Shown here piece by piece: positions 10,083-18,921 of a stretch of 64,000 nucleotides of DNA. The stretch is from assembly GCF_001955715.1 (NCBI RefSeq), contig NZ_CP019239.1, positions 3,906,001 through 3,970,000 on the forward strand. Reading direction: 5' to 3'. The DNA is from Rhodoferax saidenbachensis. Its GTDB lineage: Bacteria > Pseudomonadota > Gammaproteobacteria > Burkholderiales > Burkholderiaceae_C. Within the stretch, counting starts at the first letter, position 1; each line of letters opens with the position of its first letter. The notes beneath the pieces are model-generated. The model worked only from the letters and a program-made list of their open reading frames with translations, did no database searches and had not been told where the DNA came from. A program made the translations under genes and the position numbers.

Positions 10083-10924
10083 GCGCCCCGCATCCCCTGG
10101 AAGTGGAGGCCTTGCGGAAGTTTCGCCGCCTCACCGCCCAAGGAGACGACGCTGCGGCCCAGGACAGCCTGCGGGACGCACTGGTCCAGGAGGCCAACCT
10201 GCCCGGTGTGCACGTTGCACTTGCGCGGCTACGCTGGCCAGGGCCCGACTACCGGTTCTGGCTGGCCTGGTTTCACATCCATCTGGTGCCCAGGCTCTAT
10301 CTGGAAATCGGCGTGGAAAAGGGCGACTCCCTGGCGCTGGCTTTGCCTTCCACCCGGATCGTGGGTGTTGACCCTGCCCCCAAGGGAAACCCGCTAGACC
10401 GCTGCAAGGGTGCCGCGCGCCTGTACCGCCAGACCAGCGCTGCTTTTTTTGCAGCGGTACCGGCAGACAGCGGGCTGGAGCCCAACGGCCATGAGCTTGC
10501 ATTCATCGACGGCGACCACCACTTCGAAGCCGTGCTTGACGACTTCATCGCCGCGGAGCGTTACGCGGCGCCTCGCTCCGTGATATTGCTGCACGACACC
10601 TTGCCACTGAACTCTGCGACCGCGACACACGAACACCGTACTGGTTTCTACACGGGTGATGGGTGGAAAATCGTGCCATGCCTGCGGAGCCTGCGCCCCG
10701 ACCTGCACATCGTGACCCTGCCGACTGCACCCACTGGTTTGACCGTTGTGACGGGGCTCGATCCATCCAACCGTGTCCTGAGCGCCCGTCTGGGGCATAT
10801 CCATCAAGCCTATGCTTCTCTACCAGCCGACCGCGCAGTGGCTGCACCAGAGAGCGTCTTTCCACTGGGCCTCAACGATCCACAATGGATGGCGCGCTGG
10901 CTGCAGTCCGCACGCGGGCAATGA
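10079..10924 (+). CDS. Class I SAM-dependent methyltransferase (Methyltransf_24-like)
   Basis: The 281-residue protein carries the SAM-binding segment YLEIGVEKGDSLALALP followed by the acidic VGVDPAP, then FIDGDHHFEAVLDDF and VILLHDT. This pattern is typical of Methyltransf_24-type enzymes that modify sugars or polysaccharides. The start is the ATG at 10079, which overlaps the stop of the giant glycosyltransferase gene (ATGA); longer upstream readings lie inside that gene and have no ribosome binding site. The last 53 bp overlap the 3' end of a convergent methyltransferase gene on the other strand. The likely role is a methyl transfer in the same glycan pathway, and the acceptor is unknown. 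Confidence 0.83.
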   Translation: MSAPHPLEVEALRKFRRLTAQGDDAAAQDSLRDALVQEANLPGVHVALARLRWPGPDYRFWLAWFHIHLVPRLYLEIGVEKGDSLALALPSTRIVGVDPAPKGNPLDRCKGAARLYRQTSAAFFAAVPADSGLEPNGHELAFIDGDHHFEAVLDDFIAAERYAAPRSVILLHDTLPLNSATATHEHRTGFYTGDGWKIVPCLRSLRPDLHIVTLPTAPTGLTVVTGLDPSNRVLSARLGHIHQAYASLPADRAVAAPESVFPLGLNDPQWMARWLQSARGQ

Positions 10925-11843
10925 CGCACACAAGGTCCCGCTGCAACCGCCCTGCACGGAACAATTCCTCCTCTGCCTCCAGCAGACTGTGCAGATAAGG
11001 CTCCGCAGCAACGCTCTGGAAGTTCTGCGCAATATCCGCCAGAACCACACGCAAAAGCGCACCCCCGTAAGGGCGTTGCTCCAGTACCTCAAAATACGGA
11101 TCGAGCAAAGACAACAGCGCTGAAGAGCGCACAGCCTCACTGGGATCCACCGCAATGACCTCATCCACCGAAGGTCGCCAGATATTGGCCTTGACCCGGC
11201 CATCCAGCGTTGTACGAAGCTTGTCGGGCAGCAGGTCCAACAATTGATTCATGAACCGTACCTGATGCGCCGGATATTGAAACCGGTCAGGTCCCACATA
11301 CTCGTCCAGGTAAAACCAGCCCCCAGGGGCCAGTAGCGCCGCCACACTGGCATAAAGCTGTTCCAGTTCGGCGCAGTGGTGCACGCTGGAGACGCCCAGC
11401 ACGGCATCGAAGCTACTGGGCTCAAACCCTGACTGTCCGATGGGCAAGCGGTTCATATCAGCCTGGATGTATTGAATGGGTGCCCCCGCCACCGCAGCGT
11501 TTGCGCGCGCTACCTCCAGCACTTTGGCAGACAGGTCAATCGCCACAATCTCCTGGGCCCAACCGTTTTGAGCAATCTGTCTTTCGACATAGCCCTGACC
11601 ACACCCCAGGACCAGAACCCGCCGAAGCGGAACAGGCTGTCGCGCACGCACTGCCGTAAAAAACCACTCCAAAGGCGTGACGGATAAATTTCCAGTCACT
11701 TGCGCCTGCATACGGTCACTGACCGTCTGGAGATGCATCCATTGCAAGCCGTTCGCCACCCAGGTCGCAGGATCTCCCCAAACGGAATCCAGCCGACCCG
11801 CCAGATCGTGGTTGATATCCCCCGTGGTGTCGATATGTGACAT
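10872..11843 (-). CDS. Class I SAM-dependent methyltransferase
   Basis: The protein (about 323 residues) has motif I VLVLGCGQGYVERQI, motif II IVAIDLSAKVLEVA and AVLGVSSVHHCAELEQLY, followed by a LAPGGWFYLDEY segment. This is a Methyltransf_11/25-type fold. The reading frame stays open far upstream to 12560, but that part is antisense to a decayed plus-strand gene and shows no protein-like conservation, so I place the start at the ATG at 11843 (another ATG at 11858). Neither has a clear Shine-Dalgarno. The gene converges on the preceding methyltransferase with a 53-bp 3' overlap. It belongs to the group of methyltransferases at the end of the glycan locus. Confidence 0.75.
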   Translation of the reverse strand: MSHIDTTGDINHDLAGRLDSVWGDPATWVANGLQWMHLQTVSDRMQAQVTGNLSVTPLEWFFTAVRARQPVPLRRVLVLGCGQGYVERQIAQNGWAQEIVAIDLSAKVLEVARANAAVAGAPIQYIQADMNRLPIGQSGFEPSSFDAVLGVSSVHHCAELEQLYASVAALLAPGGWFYLDEYVGPDRFQYPAHQVRFMNQLLDLLPDKLRTTLDGRVKANIWRPSVDEVIAVDPSEAVRSSALLSLLDPYFEVLEQRPYGGALLRVVLADIAQNFQSVAAEPYLHSLLEAEEELFRAGRLQRDLVCVIARVRTAASAPSIVDR

Positions 11844-11898
11844 GAGACAAGTGTGCATGGAATACGCCGATGGATATTGTGGCGCAACAACTTGCAGA

Positions 11899-12470
11899 AT
11901 GCTGTCGGGATACCAGCAACAGACCACGGGCCGTGAGGCCCAGATGTTCGGCCCGGTGCCGAGCAGCGTGACAGCTATCGACATGCAGGAAGCTGCGCAA
12001 ATGGCCTTGTTGGAGCAGTTCGCACTTTTGTACGCAGACATGCCATTTGGGGAGCGGCACAAGCCCCGGGCTTCGCTATTATTTCGAAACCCCTGCAGCT
12101 GGTCGATATTGCGGTGTTCAAGCAGCTGGAGGCGAACGACGTGCTGTTCATCGACTCCACCCACGTTGGCAAGGTTGGCAGCGATGTCAACCGTCTGGTA
12201 TTCGAGATATTCCCATTGCTGGCACCGGGTGTCGTGATCCATTTGCACGATATCTTCTATCCGTTTGAGTATCCGAAGGAATGGATCTACGAAGGCCGCA
12301 CCTGGAACGAGGCTTACCTCATCCGCGCGTTCATGCAATACAACAGCCACTTCCGGGTCGAGCTGATGAATACGTTCATGACGCATTTTCACCGGGAGTT
12401 CTTTGAAACCAAAATGCCTTTGTGCCTGCGCAATACGGGAGCCAGCCTTTGGCTGCGCAAGCTCCGCTAA
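11899..12470 (+). pseudogene. Decayed methyltransferase gene (Methyltransf_24 type)
   Basis: Three pieces of one protein family are visible in three plus-strand frames. The first, up to about base 12065, encodes LLEQFALLYADMPFGE. A one-base shift near 12065 leads to PGLRYYFETP in the next frame. From about 12096 a third frame encodes NDVLFIDSTHVGKVGSDVN, then HLHDIFYPFEYPKEW and the C-terminus NTGASLWLRKLR. As I recall the family, the stretch that should lie between FETP and the third piece contains the SAM-binding glycine motif, and it is missing. So the gene has both a frameshift and an internal deletion of roughly a hundred codons. Its original start is uncertain. It lies between live methyltransferase genes and was probably once part of the same pathway. 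Confidence 0.75.
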
Positions 12471-12474
12471 AAAC

Positions 12475-13149
12475 TCATGACTGCGGTTTGGAGTGCCCTG
12501 TGAGGAGGTGCAACTTGGCCCCATCCTCAGATGCGGTGTGGGGATTCTGGATACCTTCAACCCCGTATCGGCGGCCGTTCATGTAACGGTCGAGGCCATC
12601 CAGCATACGCGCAGCATGGCGATCTACGCAGGCCACATTCTTGACGAACACTGCGATGAAGTCATTCCAGACATCAAGACGCTGGTAGGTGGTGAACGAC
12701 TCCAGCAGGGCTGGCTGGTAACCCGATCTGTTTGCCCAACGCACTAACGCGTCCCCTGCATCGGGATAAAACCGCCAGCAGTCCACGGGGTAGCGATGGA
12801 AATCGCCGTTCGAGGGCGCATTCAGATAAAACAGGCCATGGGGCTTGAGCACCCTAAGGATTTCATTGAACATCAGCCAGAACATCTCGATGTGTTCGAA
12901 GCACGAACTGCTGACCACCACATCCGCCGTGCCATCGGCAAACGGCAGTTGGTAGGGGTCTTCCAGTACCAGGTCAACGCCCCGGCCTGCAACGAAATCC
13001 AGGCCTAAATACCGCGCACCGGGCGGCACCAGTTGCCGCAAAGAGCCATTGACATCCTGGGCACCAATGTCAAGCACCAGCGTGTCTGAACCCGCTTCCA
13101 GATAGGTCGCAAAGAAAAGTTTCCCATTGTCTAGCGCGCTCGGATGCAT
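12475..13149 (-). CDS. SAM-dependent methyltransferase (Methyltransf_11)
   Basis: The 224-residue protein has TLVLDIGAQDVNGSLRQL as motif I, then YLGLDFVAGRGVDLVLED, ADVVVSSSCFEHIEMFW and LRVLKPHGLFYLNAPS. These match small class I methyltransferases of the Methyltransf_11 type. The start codon at 13149 has an AGGAAA Shine-Dalgarno about seven bases upstream, in the 14-bp gap after the preceding methyltransferase gene, so the two form an operon. It converges on the methyltransferase pseudogene with a four-base gap. A role in glycan methylation is inferred only from location. Confidence 0.82.
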   Translation of the reverse strand: MHPSALDNGKLFFATYLEAGSDTLVLDIGAQDVNGSLRQLVPPGARYLGLDFVAGRGVDLVLEDPYQLPFADGTADVVVSSSCFEHIEMFWLMFNEILRVLKPHGLFYLNAPSNGDFHRYPVDCWRFYPDAGDALVRWANRSGYQPALLESFTTYQRLDVWNDFIAVFVKNVACVDRHAARMLDGLDRYMNGRRYGVEGIQNPHTASEDGAKLHLLTGHSKPQS

Positions 13150-13163
13150 TGCTTTTTTCCTGT

Positions 13164-14288
13164 TCAGTCGTCTGTGCGACGTCGAAGCAGCACGACATCC
13201 TGATTGCCAGCCGTACCTTCAATGATGTCGAGTACGTCAAACCACCTCGACCACCGCACCATGATGTAGTCCGGAGAATGCATTACGTTGCGATAGTAGG
13301 AAGCATCTGCAACCACTTCCTGCAATTGGCTATTTGCACCTGCATCGAAGAAGCCACTGCGATGCACTTCGAGATGAAGTTCGGGCGGCGTGCGATAGAG
13401 CGCCATTTGTGCCAGCCCCTGAACCGACAGCATGAGCAAGGCGTTCGGACGTGTAATGCGGCGCAACTCCGCAAGCCAGGCATCTTGCACAACCTCATCA
13501 AGATGCGTCAGGACTGACAACCCCAAAACCAGATCAAAAGCGGCCTCTGGAAAGGATGTCGGTGGCATCAGATCGACCTGCATAAAGCGGGCACCGGGTA
13601 TCGTTCGCGCACAACTTGCAATGTTGTCTGCATCGATGTCGATGCCAGTCACCGACGGTGACAAAAGAGACAGGTATCTGCTCAGACGCCCCGCCCCACA
13701 TCCCCAGTCGAGAATCGACTCAAAAGACGATAGCGGCCGCTCAAACCGCTCCAACAGCAGTTGCTCAAAGCGCTTAACGATAGTGGCTCCGCCAAGCAGA
13801 AATGCGCGCTGGTCGCCATTGCCGATAACCCGCTCGATCTGCGCGAGCGATGGCATATCCTGCTCACGTGCCGGATCTGCAACATACCAGGCCGTTCGGT
13901 ATGACAACCGGTGCTCACCAAACCGTCCTGTTACGTTCAAGCGGGCAAAACCCTCCGGAAACATACTCTGCCCGTTGGTCTTTCGATGCCAGCAGTGAAA
14001 GCGCGAAACGGCTGCGCCAGGCACATCGCCAAATGGGACCAGCAGGTCGGGCGAAGCAAGCGACCACGCAACCTGTTCAAAATCAACACCGTTGATCAAA
14101 ACACGCCGCTGATCATGGCTATCCCAAACTGACAGTGCCCATCCCGACACCGTGATTCGATCCTCCTCGACAACAATGCTGTCCGGCATCCACCGCAGAT
14201 GTTTGGCGGCGGCCAACTGGATGTCTGCCTGGTAAATGTTCATGGGCGATGTGTCATAGGCCTCGTCGGCAGGGGCATGTGCGTTCAA
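13164..14288 (-). CDS. SAM-dependent methyltransferase with unknown N-terminal domain
   Basis: The protein has 374 residues. Residues 1 to about 170 contain a mostly beta-type segment (ITVSGWALSVWDSH, RVLINGVDFEQVAW) that I do not recognise; it could be a carbohydrate-binding or recognition domain. Residues about 185-340 form a class I methyltransferase: ILDWGCGAGRLSRYL, then TGIDIDADNIASCA and FDLVLGLSVLTHLDEVVQDA. The start at 14288 is the first ATG; a second ATG 45 bp downstream (MNIYQADIQ) is also possible. It is the first gene of a two-gene minus-strand unit and is divergent from the ubiA-like gene, so the region 14289-14434 should hold promoters for both directions. Confidence 0.8.
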   Translation of the reverse strand: MNAHAPADEAYDTSPMNIYQADIQLAAAKHLRWMPDSIVVEEDRITVSGWALSVWDSHDQRRVLINGVDFEQVAWSLASPDLLVPFGDVPGAAVSRFHCWHRKTNGQSMFPEGFARLNVTGRFGEHRLSYRTAWYVADPAREQDMPSLAQIERVIGNGDQRAFLLGGATIVKRFEQLLLERFERPLSSFESILDWGCGAGRLSRYLSLLSPSVTGIDIDADNIASCARTIPGARFMQVDLMPPTSFPEAAFDLVLGLSVLTHLDEVVQDAWLAELRRITRPNALLMLSVQGLAQMALYRTPPELHLEVHRSGFFDAGANSQLQEVVADASYYRNVMHSPDYIMVRWSRWFDVLDIIEGTAGNQDVVLLRRRTDD

Positions 14289-14434
14289 CTATACCGTAGG
14301 GGATACGCCCCCAACGGCCCCCAAGCCACATGCAAATACCGAGAGGCGGTGGCTACAATGCCTCCACGTGTGCCTGCACTTGCGCGCATCCCGCAAAGCG
14401 CATCAACGGCCTGTGCCGAAGTTCAACTGGAGTT

Positions 14435-15910
14435 GTGTTGCACCCGCCTGCTCTTGTCGCCTCGCCGCCTGGCGAATACGCAGAACCGCCCTTGGTGGTT
14501 GATCTCGACGGAACACTGATTCGCACCGATATGCTCCATGAATCGGCCGTGCGACTCTTTCGCACTAGCCCGCTTTCGGTGCTGCAAATCCCCCTCTGGC
14601 TGATACGCGGCAAGGCGGCCATGAAACAGTGGCTTGCTAAAAAAACACCGTTCGACGCAAGCCTTCTGCCTTACAACGAGCCGTTCCTCAACTGGTTGCG
14701 GCTGCAGCGTCAAAGCGGCCGATCGCTGATTCTGTGCACCGCGTCGGATCTGCGGCAGGCCCGCAATATCGCTGCTCATTGCGCCCTGTTCGACGAGGTG
14801 ATCGCCAGCGACGGTGCGGTCAATAGGGCCGGGCAACAGAAGGCCGACACCTTGACTGCACGCTTCGGCGCGACAGGGTTTGATTACGCAGGCAACGCTT
14901 TAGCGGACCTGCCGGTCTGGCGCGCGGCACGCCGGGGCATTGTGGTGAACGCCACGCCAAAGATATTGGCGCAGGCGCGGGATGCCTGTGCGATTGAACA
15001 GGTTTTTCCACCCGAACGCCCGCGCCTCGCCACATGGTGCAGTGCCTTGCGTGTGCACCATTGGGCAAAAAATGCACTGCTCTTTGTTGCCCTGTTTGCG
15101 GCGCACCAGATAGGCGACATGCATGCCTGGGCATTGCTGGTGATGGCTTTCGCGGCTTTCAGTCTGTGTGCGTCTTCCGTCTACATCGCCAACGACCTGA
15201 TGGATCTCGAGAATGACCGGCGACATCCGCGAAAGCGCGCCCGTCCTTTTGCTGCAGGCGCACTGCCCGTCGCCCAAGGCGTGCTACTGATTCCCCTGTT
15301 GGCGCTGGCCAGCCTTGCGTTGTCGGTACCGGTAGGGCCAGCTTTTGTGGGATGGCTCAGCACCTACTTCGCCCTGACCTGGCTGTACTCCTGCTGGCTC
15401 AAACGTGTCGTGCTGATCGACTGTCTGACCCTGGCGACACTGCACATGCTGCGCGTCATTGCAGGCGCTGCAGTCATTGGCGTACCGATGTCGTTCTGGT
15501 TACTTGCGTTCTCGTTTTTTCTGTTTCTCTCGCTGGCATTTGTAAAACGGTATGCCGAATTGCACCAGCCGATGTCTGCAGGGGCGTCTGAGGCCCCTGG
15601 GCGCGGCTACGTTTCTGCCGATGCACCCATGATTCAACTGTTCGGCGTTGTATCCGGCTACTGCGCAGTGCTGGTCTTGGCGCTGTACCTCAACAGCGAA
15701 GCCATCGTGCGCCTGTACAAAACACCAGAGCTGGTGTGGATCGCCGTACCGGTGACGCTGTTCTGGATCAGCTGGATCTGGCTGCGCGCGTTCCGCGGCG
15801 AGATGCACGATGACCCGCTGGTCTTTGCATTCCGGGACAAGGCGAGTCTGCTTTCCGCAGCACTCTTTGGCATGGCGCTGGTGCTGGGAAGCCAGACGCT
15901 CCCATGGTGA
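14435..15910 (+). CDS. UbiA-family prenyltransferase with N-terminal HAD domain (DPPR synthase-like)
   Basis: The protein has a HAD phosphatase-like domain at its N-terminus (PPLVVDLDGTLIRTD, then LILCTASD) followed by a UbiA domain with about eight membrane segments and the Asp-rich motif YIANDLMDLENDRRHPRKRA. The HAD-UbiA arrangement is typical of decaprenyl-phosphate 5-phosphoribosyltransferase-like proteins, where the HAD part could remove the 5-phosphate. The two following genes encode DprE1- and DprE2-like enzymes, which strongly supports a polyprenyl-phosphoryl ribose to arabinose pathway. I favour a GTG start at 14435 (or TTG at 14438) behind GGAG at 14429; an ATG at 14330 would add a poorly conserved Cys- and Gly-rich stretch with no ribosome binding site. 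The gene overlaps the next by seven bases. Confidence 0.83.
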   Translation: MLHPPALVASPPGEYAEPPLVVDLDGTLIRTDMLHESAVRLFRTSPLSVLQIPLWLIRGKAAMKQWLAKKTPFDASLLPYNEPFLNWLRLQRQSGRSLILCTASDLRQARNIAAHCALFDEVIASDGAVNRAGQQKADTLTARFGATGFDYAGNALADLPVWRAARRGIVVNATPKILAQARDACAIEQVFPPERPRLATWCSALRVHHWAKNALLFVALFAAHQIGDMHAWALLVMAFAAFSLCASSVYIANDLMDLENDRRHPRKRARPFAAGALPVAQGVLLIPLLALASLALSVPVGPAFVGWLSTYFALTWLYSCWLKRVVLIDCLTLATLHMLRVIAGAAVIGVPMSFWLLAFSFFLFLSLAFVKRYAELHQPMSAGASEAPGRGYVSADAPMIQLFGVVSGYCAVLVLALYLNSEAIVRLYKTPELVWIAVPVTLFWISWIWLRAFRGEMHDDPLVFAFRDKASLLSAALFGMALVLGSQTLPW

Positions 15911-17199
15911 AAGTCGCATCCTGGGGGCGCCTCGCTGCGGAGCCCCACTATCTGCAGCCACTGCTGCGCCAGCACATGGATGCACTGCGATTGCCCCCTG
16001 GCAATCGCGGCCTGGCCCACGGCCTGGGCCGGAGCTACGGTGACGTTGGCCTGAATCCTGGCGGAACACTCTGGACCACCACGCACCTGGACCGGTTCGT
16101 GTCGTGGGACGATAAGACCGGTGTGTTGACCTGCGAGGCAGGGGTAAGTCTGGGCGATATCCAGGATCTGTTCATCCCACGCGGCTGGATGTTACCCGTG
16201 GTTCCCGGCACCCGGTTTGTCACGGTGGGCGGGGCCATTGCCAATGATGTGCACGGCAAAAATCACCATCGGCAGGGCAGCTTCGGCGACCACGTGCATG
16301 AGGTGCGCCTGCTGCGCACCGATGGCGAGGTATTGCAATGCGGCCCCGCGTTGCGAAACGACTGGTTTGCCGCAACGGTCGGTGGTCTGGGCCTGACAGG
16401 TGTCATCACCCATGCGACGCTCGCCTTGCAGCGCGTTCAAGGCCCCTGGCTGGAAGCCCAGAACATGGCCTATGCCGGGCTCGATGAATTCTTCTCGCTG
16501 GCGGATGCGTCCGTTGCCGGATGGGAACACACCGTGGCATGGATAGACTGCCTGTCCGGCCGTAAGGCGCGTGGCATTTTCATGCGGGCGAATCCGGCAT
16601 CTGGCACGGAAGGGAAGGTGCCCACGGACCGCAGGTTTACGCTGGCTTATACCCCGCCGGTGTCACCCATCAACCGCTTCAGCCTGGGTGCGCTCAATGC
16701 GGCTTACTTTCACCTGAATCGGCGCAACACTGAGCGGCGTATGCACTACACCGCGTTTTTTCACCCACTGGATCGACTGCAAGGCTGGAACCTGATGTAC
16801 GGCCCCAAAGGCTTCTACCAGTACCAGTGCGTCATACCGCGCCAATGGGGGAAAGACGCACTGCAAACCATACTGCGCGAAATTCGCAGCAGCGGTGAAG
16901 GCTCATTCCTGAGTGTGCTCAAGACCTTCGGTGACCGCACCGCCCCCGGCATGCTGAGTTTTGCGCAGCCCGGCGTCACACTGGCCCTCGATTTCCCGAA
17001 CCATGGCGATGCCACGCAGCGCCTGTTCACACGTCTGGACAGCATCGTGCAACATGCGGGAGGCCGTCTGTACCCCGCCAAGGACGCACGCATGCCACGC
17101 AGCGTGTTCGAGGCCGGTTTTCCCAAGCTGCAGGAGTTCATGCAGTATCGGGACCCGGGAATCAGTTCAGCATTTTCACGCCGCACCATGGGGAGTTGA
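15904..17199 (+). CDS. DprE1-like FAD-dependent oxidoreductase
   Basis: The 431-residue protein has the FAD-binding type 4 fold. Diagnostic segments are GLGRSYGDVGL near residue 41, VPGTRFVTVGGAIANDVHGK, and NHHRQGSFGDHVHEV, all typical of decaprenylphosphoryl-ribose 2-oxidase. In the conserved segment PGVTLALDFPN (about residue 357), the position of the mycobacterial Cys387, target of benzothiazinones, appears to be alanine; this alignment is from memory. The enzyme should oxidise the 2-hydroxyl of the lipid-linked ribose, and the next gene product should reduce it to arabinose. The ATG lies inside the end of the ubiA-like gene, so the two are coupled. Confidence 0.85.
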   Translation: MVKVASWGRLAAEPHYLQPLLRQHMDALRLPPGNRGLAHGLGRSYGDVGLNPGGTLWTTTHLDRFVSWDDKTGVLTCEAGVSLGDIQDLFIPRGWMLPVVPGTRFVTVGGAIANDVHGKNHHRQGSFGDHVHEVRLLRTDGEVLQCGPALRNDWFAATVGGLGLTGVITHATLALQRVQGPWLEAQNMAYAGLDEFFSLADASVAGWEHTVAWIDCLSGRKARGIFMRANPASGTEGKVPTDRRFTLAYTPPVSPINRFSLGALNAAYFHLNRRNTERRMHYTAFFHPLDRLQGWNLMYGPKGFYQYQCVIPRQWGKDALQTILREIRSSGEGSFLSVLKTFGDRTAPGMLSFAQPGVTLALDFPNHGDATQRLFTRLDSIVQHAGGRLYPAKDARMPRSVFEAGFPKLQEFMQYRDPGISSAFSRRTMGS

Positions 17200-17203
17200 C
17201 ACC

Positions 17204-17959
17204 GTGCCGCAGTCTCACACGTTCATCGTCATTGTGGGTGCCACCTCGGCCATCGCCGAGCATTGCGCACGCCAGTGGCTCCAGCAGAGGCCTGTCCGGC
17301 TGCTTTTGATGGGGCGCAACCAGGAGCGGACCGATTCCATCGCCACTGACCTGCGCATTCGCAGCCCATTGTCTCGTATCGAAACCATGGTGGGTGACTT
17401 TGAATCGGCGGCGTCCATCACCAGTCTGGTAAAGGCAGCCACGGCGCAGGAAGTACCTGACATGGTTTTGATTGCCCACGGGGCGCTGCCGGATCAGCAG
17501 GCTTGCCAGCAGGACCTGACGCAGGCGCAGGCGGCGATTCGGGTGAATGCCATCTCTCCCGTACTGTTCGCAGAGGCCTTTGTGGACGGGATGGAGCGCG
17601 CCGGCAAAGGCACGCTGGGCATCATCGGCTCTGTGGCCGGTGATCGCGGGCGGAAATCCAACTACGTGTATGGCGCTGCCAAAGGGCTTGTAGAGCGTTA
17701 TGCCGAGGGCCTGCAGCACCGCCTTGCGGCAACGGGTGTGAAAGTCGTTTTAATCAAACCGGGCCCCACGGATACGCCCATGACAGCCCAGCTGAAATCC
17801 ATGGGCACGCCGTTGGCAGACCCTGCTGCGGTGGCCCGCGCCATCGTGCGTGGCATGGCGCGCGGTCGGCCTGTGGTCTACGCACCGGCAAAGTGGGCAC
17901 TGGTCATGTTGCTCCTGCGCCATCTCCCACGCTTTGTCTTTCACCGGCTCAATATCTGA
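17204..17959 (+). CDS. DprE2-like short-chain dehydrogenase/reductase
   Basis: The protein (251 residues) is an SDR with the cofactor segment IVGATSAIAEHCARQW near the N-terminus, the catalytic Ser in IIGSVAGDRGRKSNY and the YGAAKG motif holding the Tyr and Lys. The position directly after a DprE1-like gene points to the second half of the epimerisation of polyprenyl-phosphoryl ribose. The GTG start at 17204 has GGGGAG about eight bases upstream; the frame is open further upstream but only antisense-like sequence lies there. It is the last gene of the three-gene unit and is followed by a convergent region with small hairpins. Confidence 0.85.
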   Translation: MPQSHTFIVIVGATSAIAEHCARQWLQQRPVRLLLMGRNQERTDSIATDLRIRSPLSRIETMVGDFESAASITSLVKAATAQEVPDMVLIAHGALPDQQACQQDLTQAQAAIRVNAISPVLFAEAFVDGMERAGKGTLGIIGSVAGDRGRKSNYVYGAAKGLVERYAEGLQHRLAATGVKVVLIKPGPTDTPMTAQLKSMGTPLADPAAVARAIVRGMARGRPVVYAPAKWALVMLLLRHLPRFVFHRLNI

Positions 17960-17994
17960 CTGACCGGGGTTCAACCGCCGTACACAAGGCTATG

Positions 17995-18041
17995 CACTGA
18001 TTTCTCAGTGTCGCCGCCCAGACCTGGGGCACACACAGGTC
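17995..18041. terminator. Two small hairpins in a convergent intergenic region
   Basis: CACTGA and TCAGTG (17995-18010, loop TTTC) and GACCTG and CAGGTC (18021-18041) are perfect six-base inverted arms between the end of the SDR gene and the end of the FecR gene. They lack a T-run, so they may be factor-dependent stops or chance structures. Confidence 0.3.
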
Positions 18042-18068
18042 ATGCACGGTGGTTGGCGTCTGAGAGAC

Positions 18069-18911
18069 TCAGGATGAGGTTGGTACGTTGCCAGCAGCCA
18101 GGATATTTCTAAGCGTCTGGCTTGGGTTACTGCCCACATTGGTATCGACGGCATTCTTCAAGCGGTCAGGGGAGAGACTACCTCCCGGAGTATTTGCCCC
18201 TCCCGGAACATTCCCCGTCGACAGCAGTTGCCCAGGAGGAGCGCCTCCAGGTTGTTGGGTACCTGGGTTATTGTTAGGCGGACTCTCCAGTCGCCGCAGC
18301 TGATTACTGAGTTCGCCGACCGTAATTCTGCGTGGCTCCGAAAAGCCGCTACCGGAAATGTCGGCACCAAAGCCTGCCCGGGTAATGGTCTGCCTATTGC
18401 CTTGGCTGTCGGTCAAGCTCATCCCCTGACCGAAGAGAAAGGTTCCGCTGGCTTTCTGACCATCCGTCTCGACATTGCTGATACCCCCGCGAATTCCGAT
18501 GGTTGCCGTGTTCGTGCGCACCAAGGTTTCCGACTTCTTGCTGATGAAACCACCCACCACGCGCAGCAGGCCCTTGGTCATGTCGATCAGCAGGTTGCCA
18601 TCTTTGGTCTGCCTGTTGAACCGGTACTCGGCAATCACAATCTCGGAGTTAGGACCGAGGGTCAAGGCCGACTGGTCCGAGAACAACACGTGCAAGCTCT
18701 GCTTCGGCCCCGTGGTGAGCTTTTGCCCGCTTGCACTCTCGATATAAATCGGTGTACTGGTGGAGGTGGTTGGTGTGCCCTGTGTGACGGTGGTGAGCAC
18801 CGCCGTCTGGCGGGTGGCAGGGTTGGCGGGCGCCTGCCCCATGGCCGTGGGCAGGGCAGCACCAGTCAGCGCGGCGGCAAGCCACCAGTCTTTGTTAATC
18901 GGCGGGCTCAT
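18069..18911 (-). CDS. Secreted FecR-domain protein
   Basis: The 280-residue protein has an N-terminal hydrophobic export signal (WWLAAALTGAALPTAMG) and a FecR-type domain around residues 55-165, including FSDQSALTLGPNSEIVI, NLLIDMTKGLLRVVGG and TNTATIGIRGG. The C-terminal 80 residues are rich in Gly, Pro and Asn and are probably disordered. There is no transmembrane anti-sigma segment, so this is not a classical iron-dicitrate FecR regulator. It belongs to the periplasmic or surface FecR group often paired with outer-membrane TPR barrels, which is just what lies upstream. A GAGGAG Shine-Dalgarno stands in the ten-base gap between the two genes. Role unknown. Confidence 0.8.
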   Translation of the reverse strand: MSPPINKDWWLAAALTGAALPTAMGQAPANPATRQTAVLTTVTQGTPTTSTSTPIYIESASGQKLTTGPKQSLHVLFSDQSALTLGPNSEIVIAEYRFNRQTKDGNLLIDMTKGLLRVVGGFISKKSETLVRTNTATIGIRGGISNVETDGQKASGTFLFGQGMSLTDSQGNRQTITRAGFGADISGSGFSEPRRITVGELSNQLRRLESPPNNNPGTQQPGGAPPGQLLSTGNVPGGANTPGGSLSPDRLKNAVDTNVGSNPSQTLRNILAAGNVPTSS

Positions 18912-18921
18912 CGTGTACTCC

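Noticed and set aside
11859..12560. N-terminal extension of the minus-strand methyltransferase at 10872-11843
   Set aside because: The open frame continues, but its residues look unlike any domain, and the plus strand here carries clear remnants of another methyltransferase.
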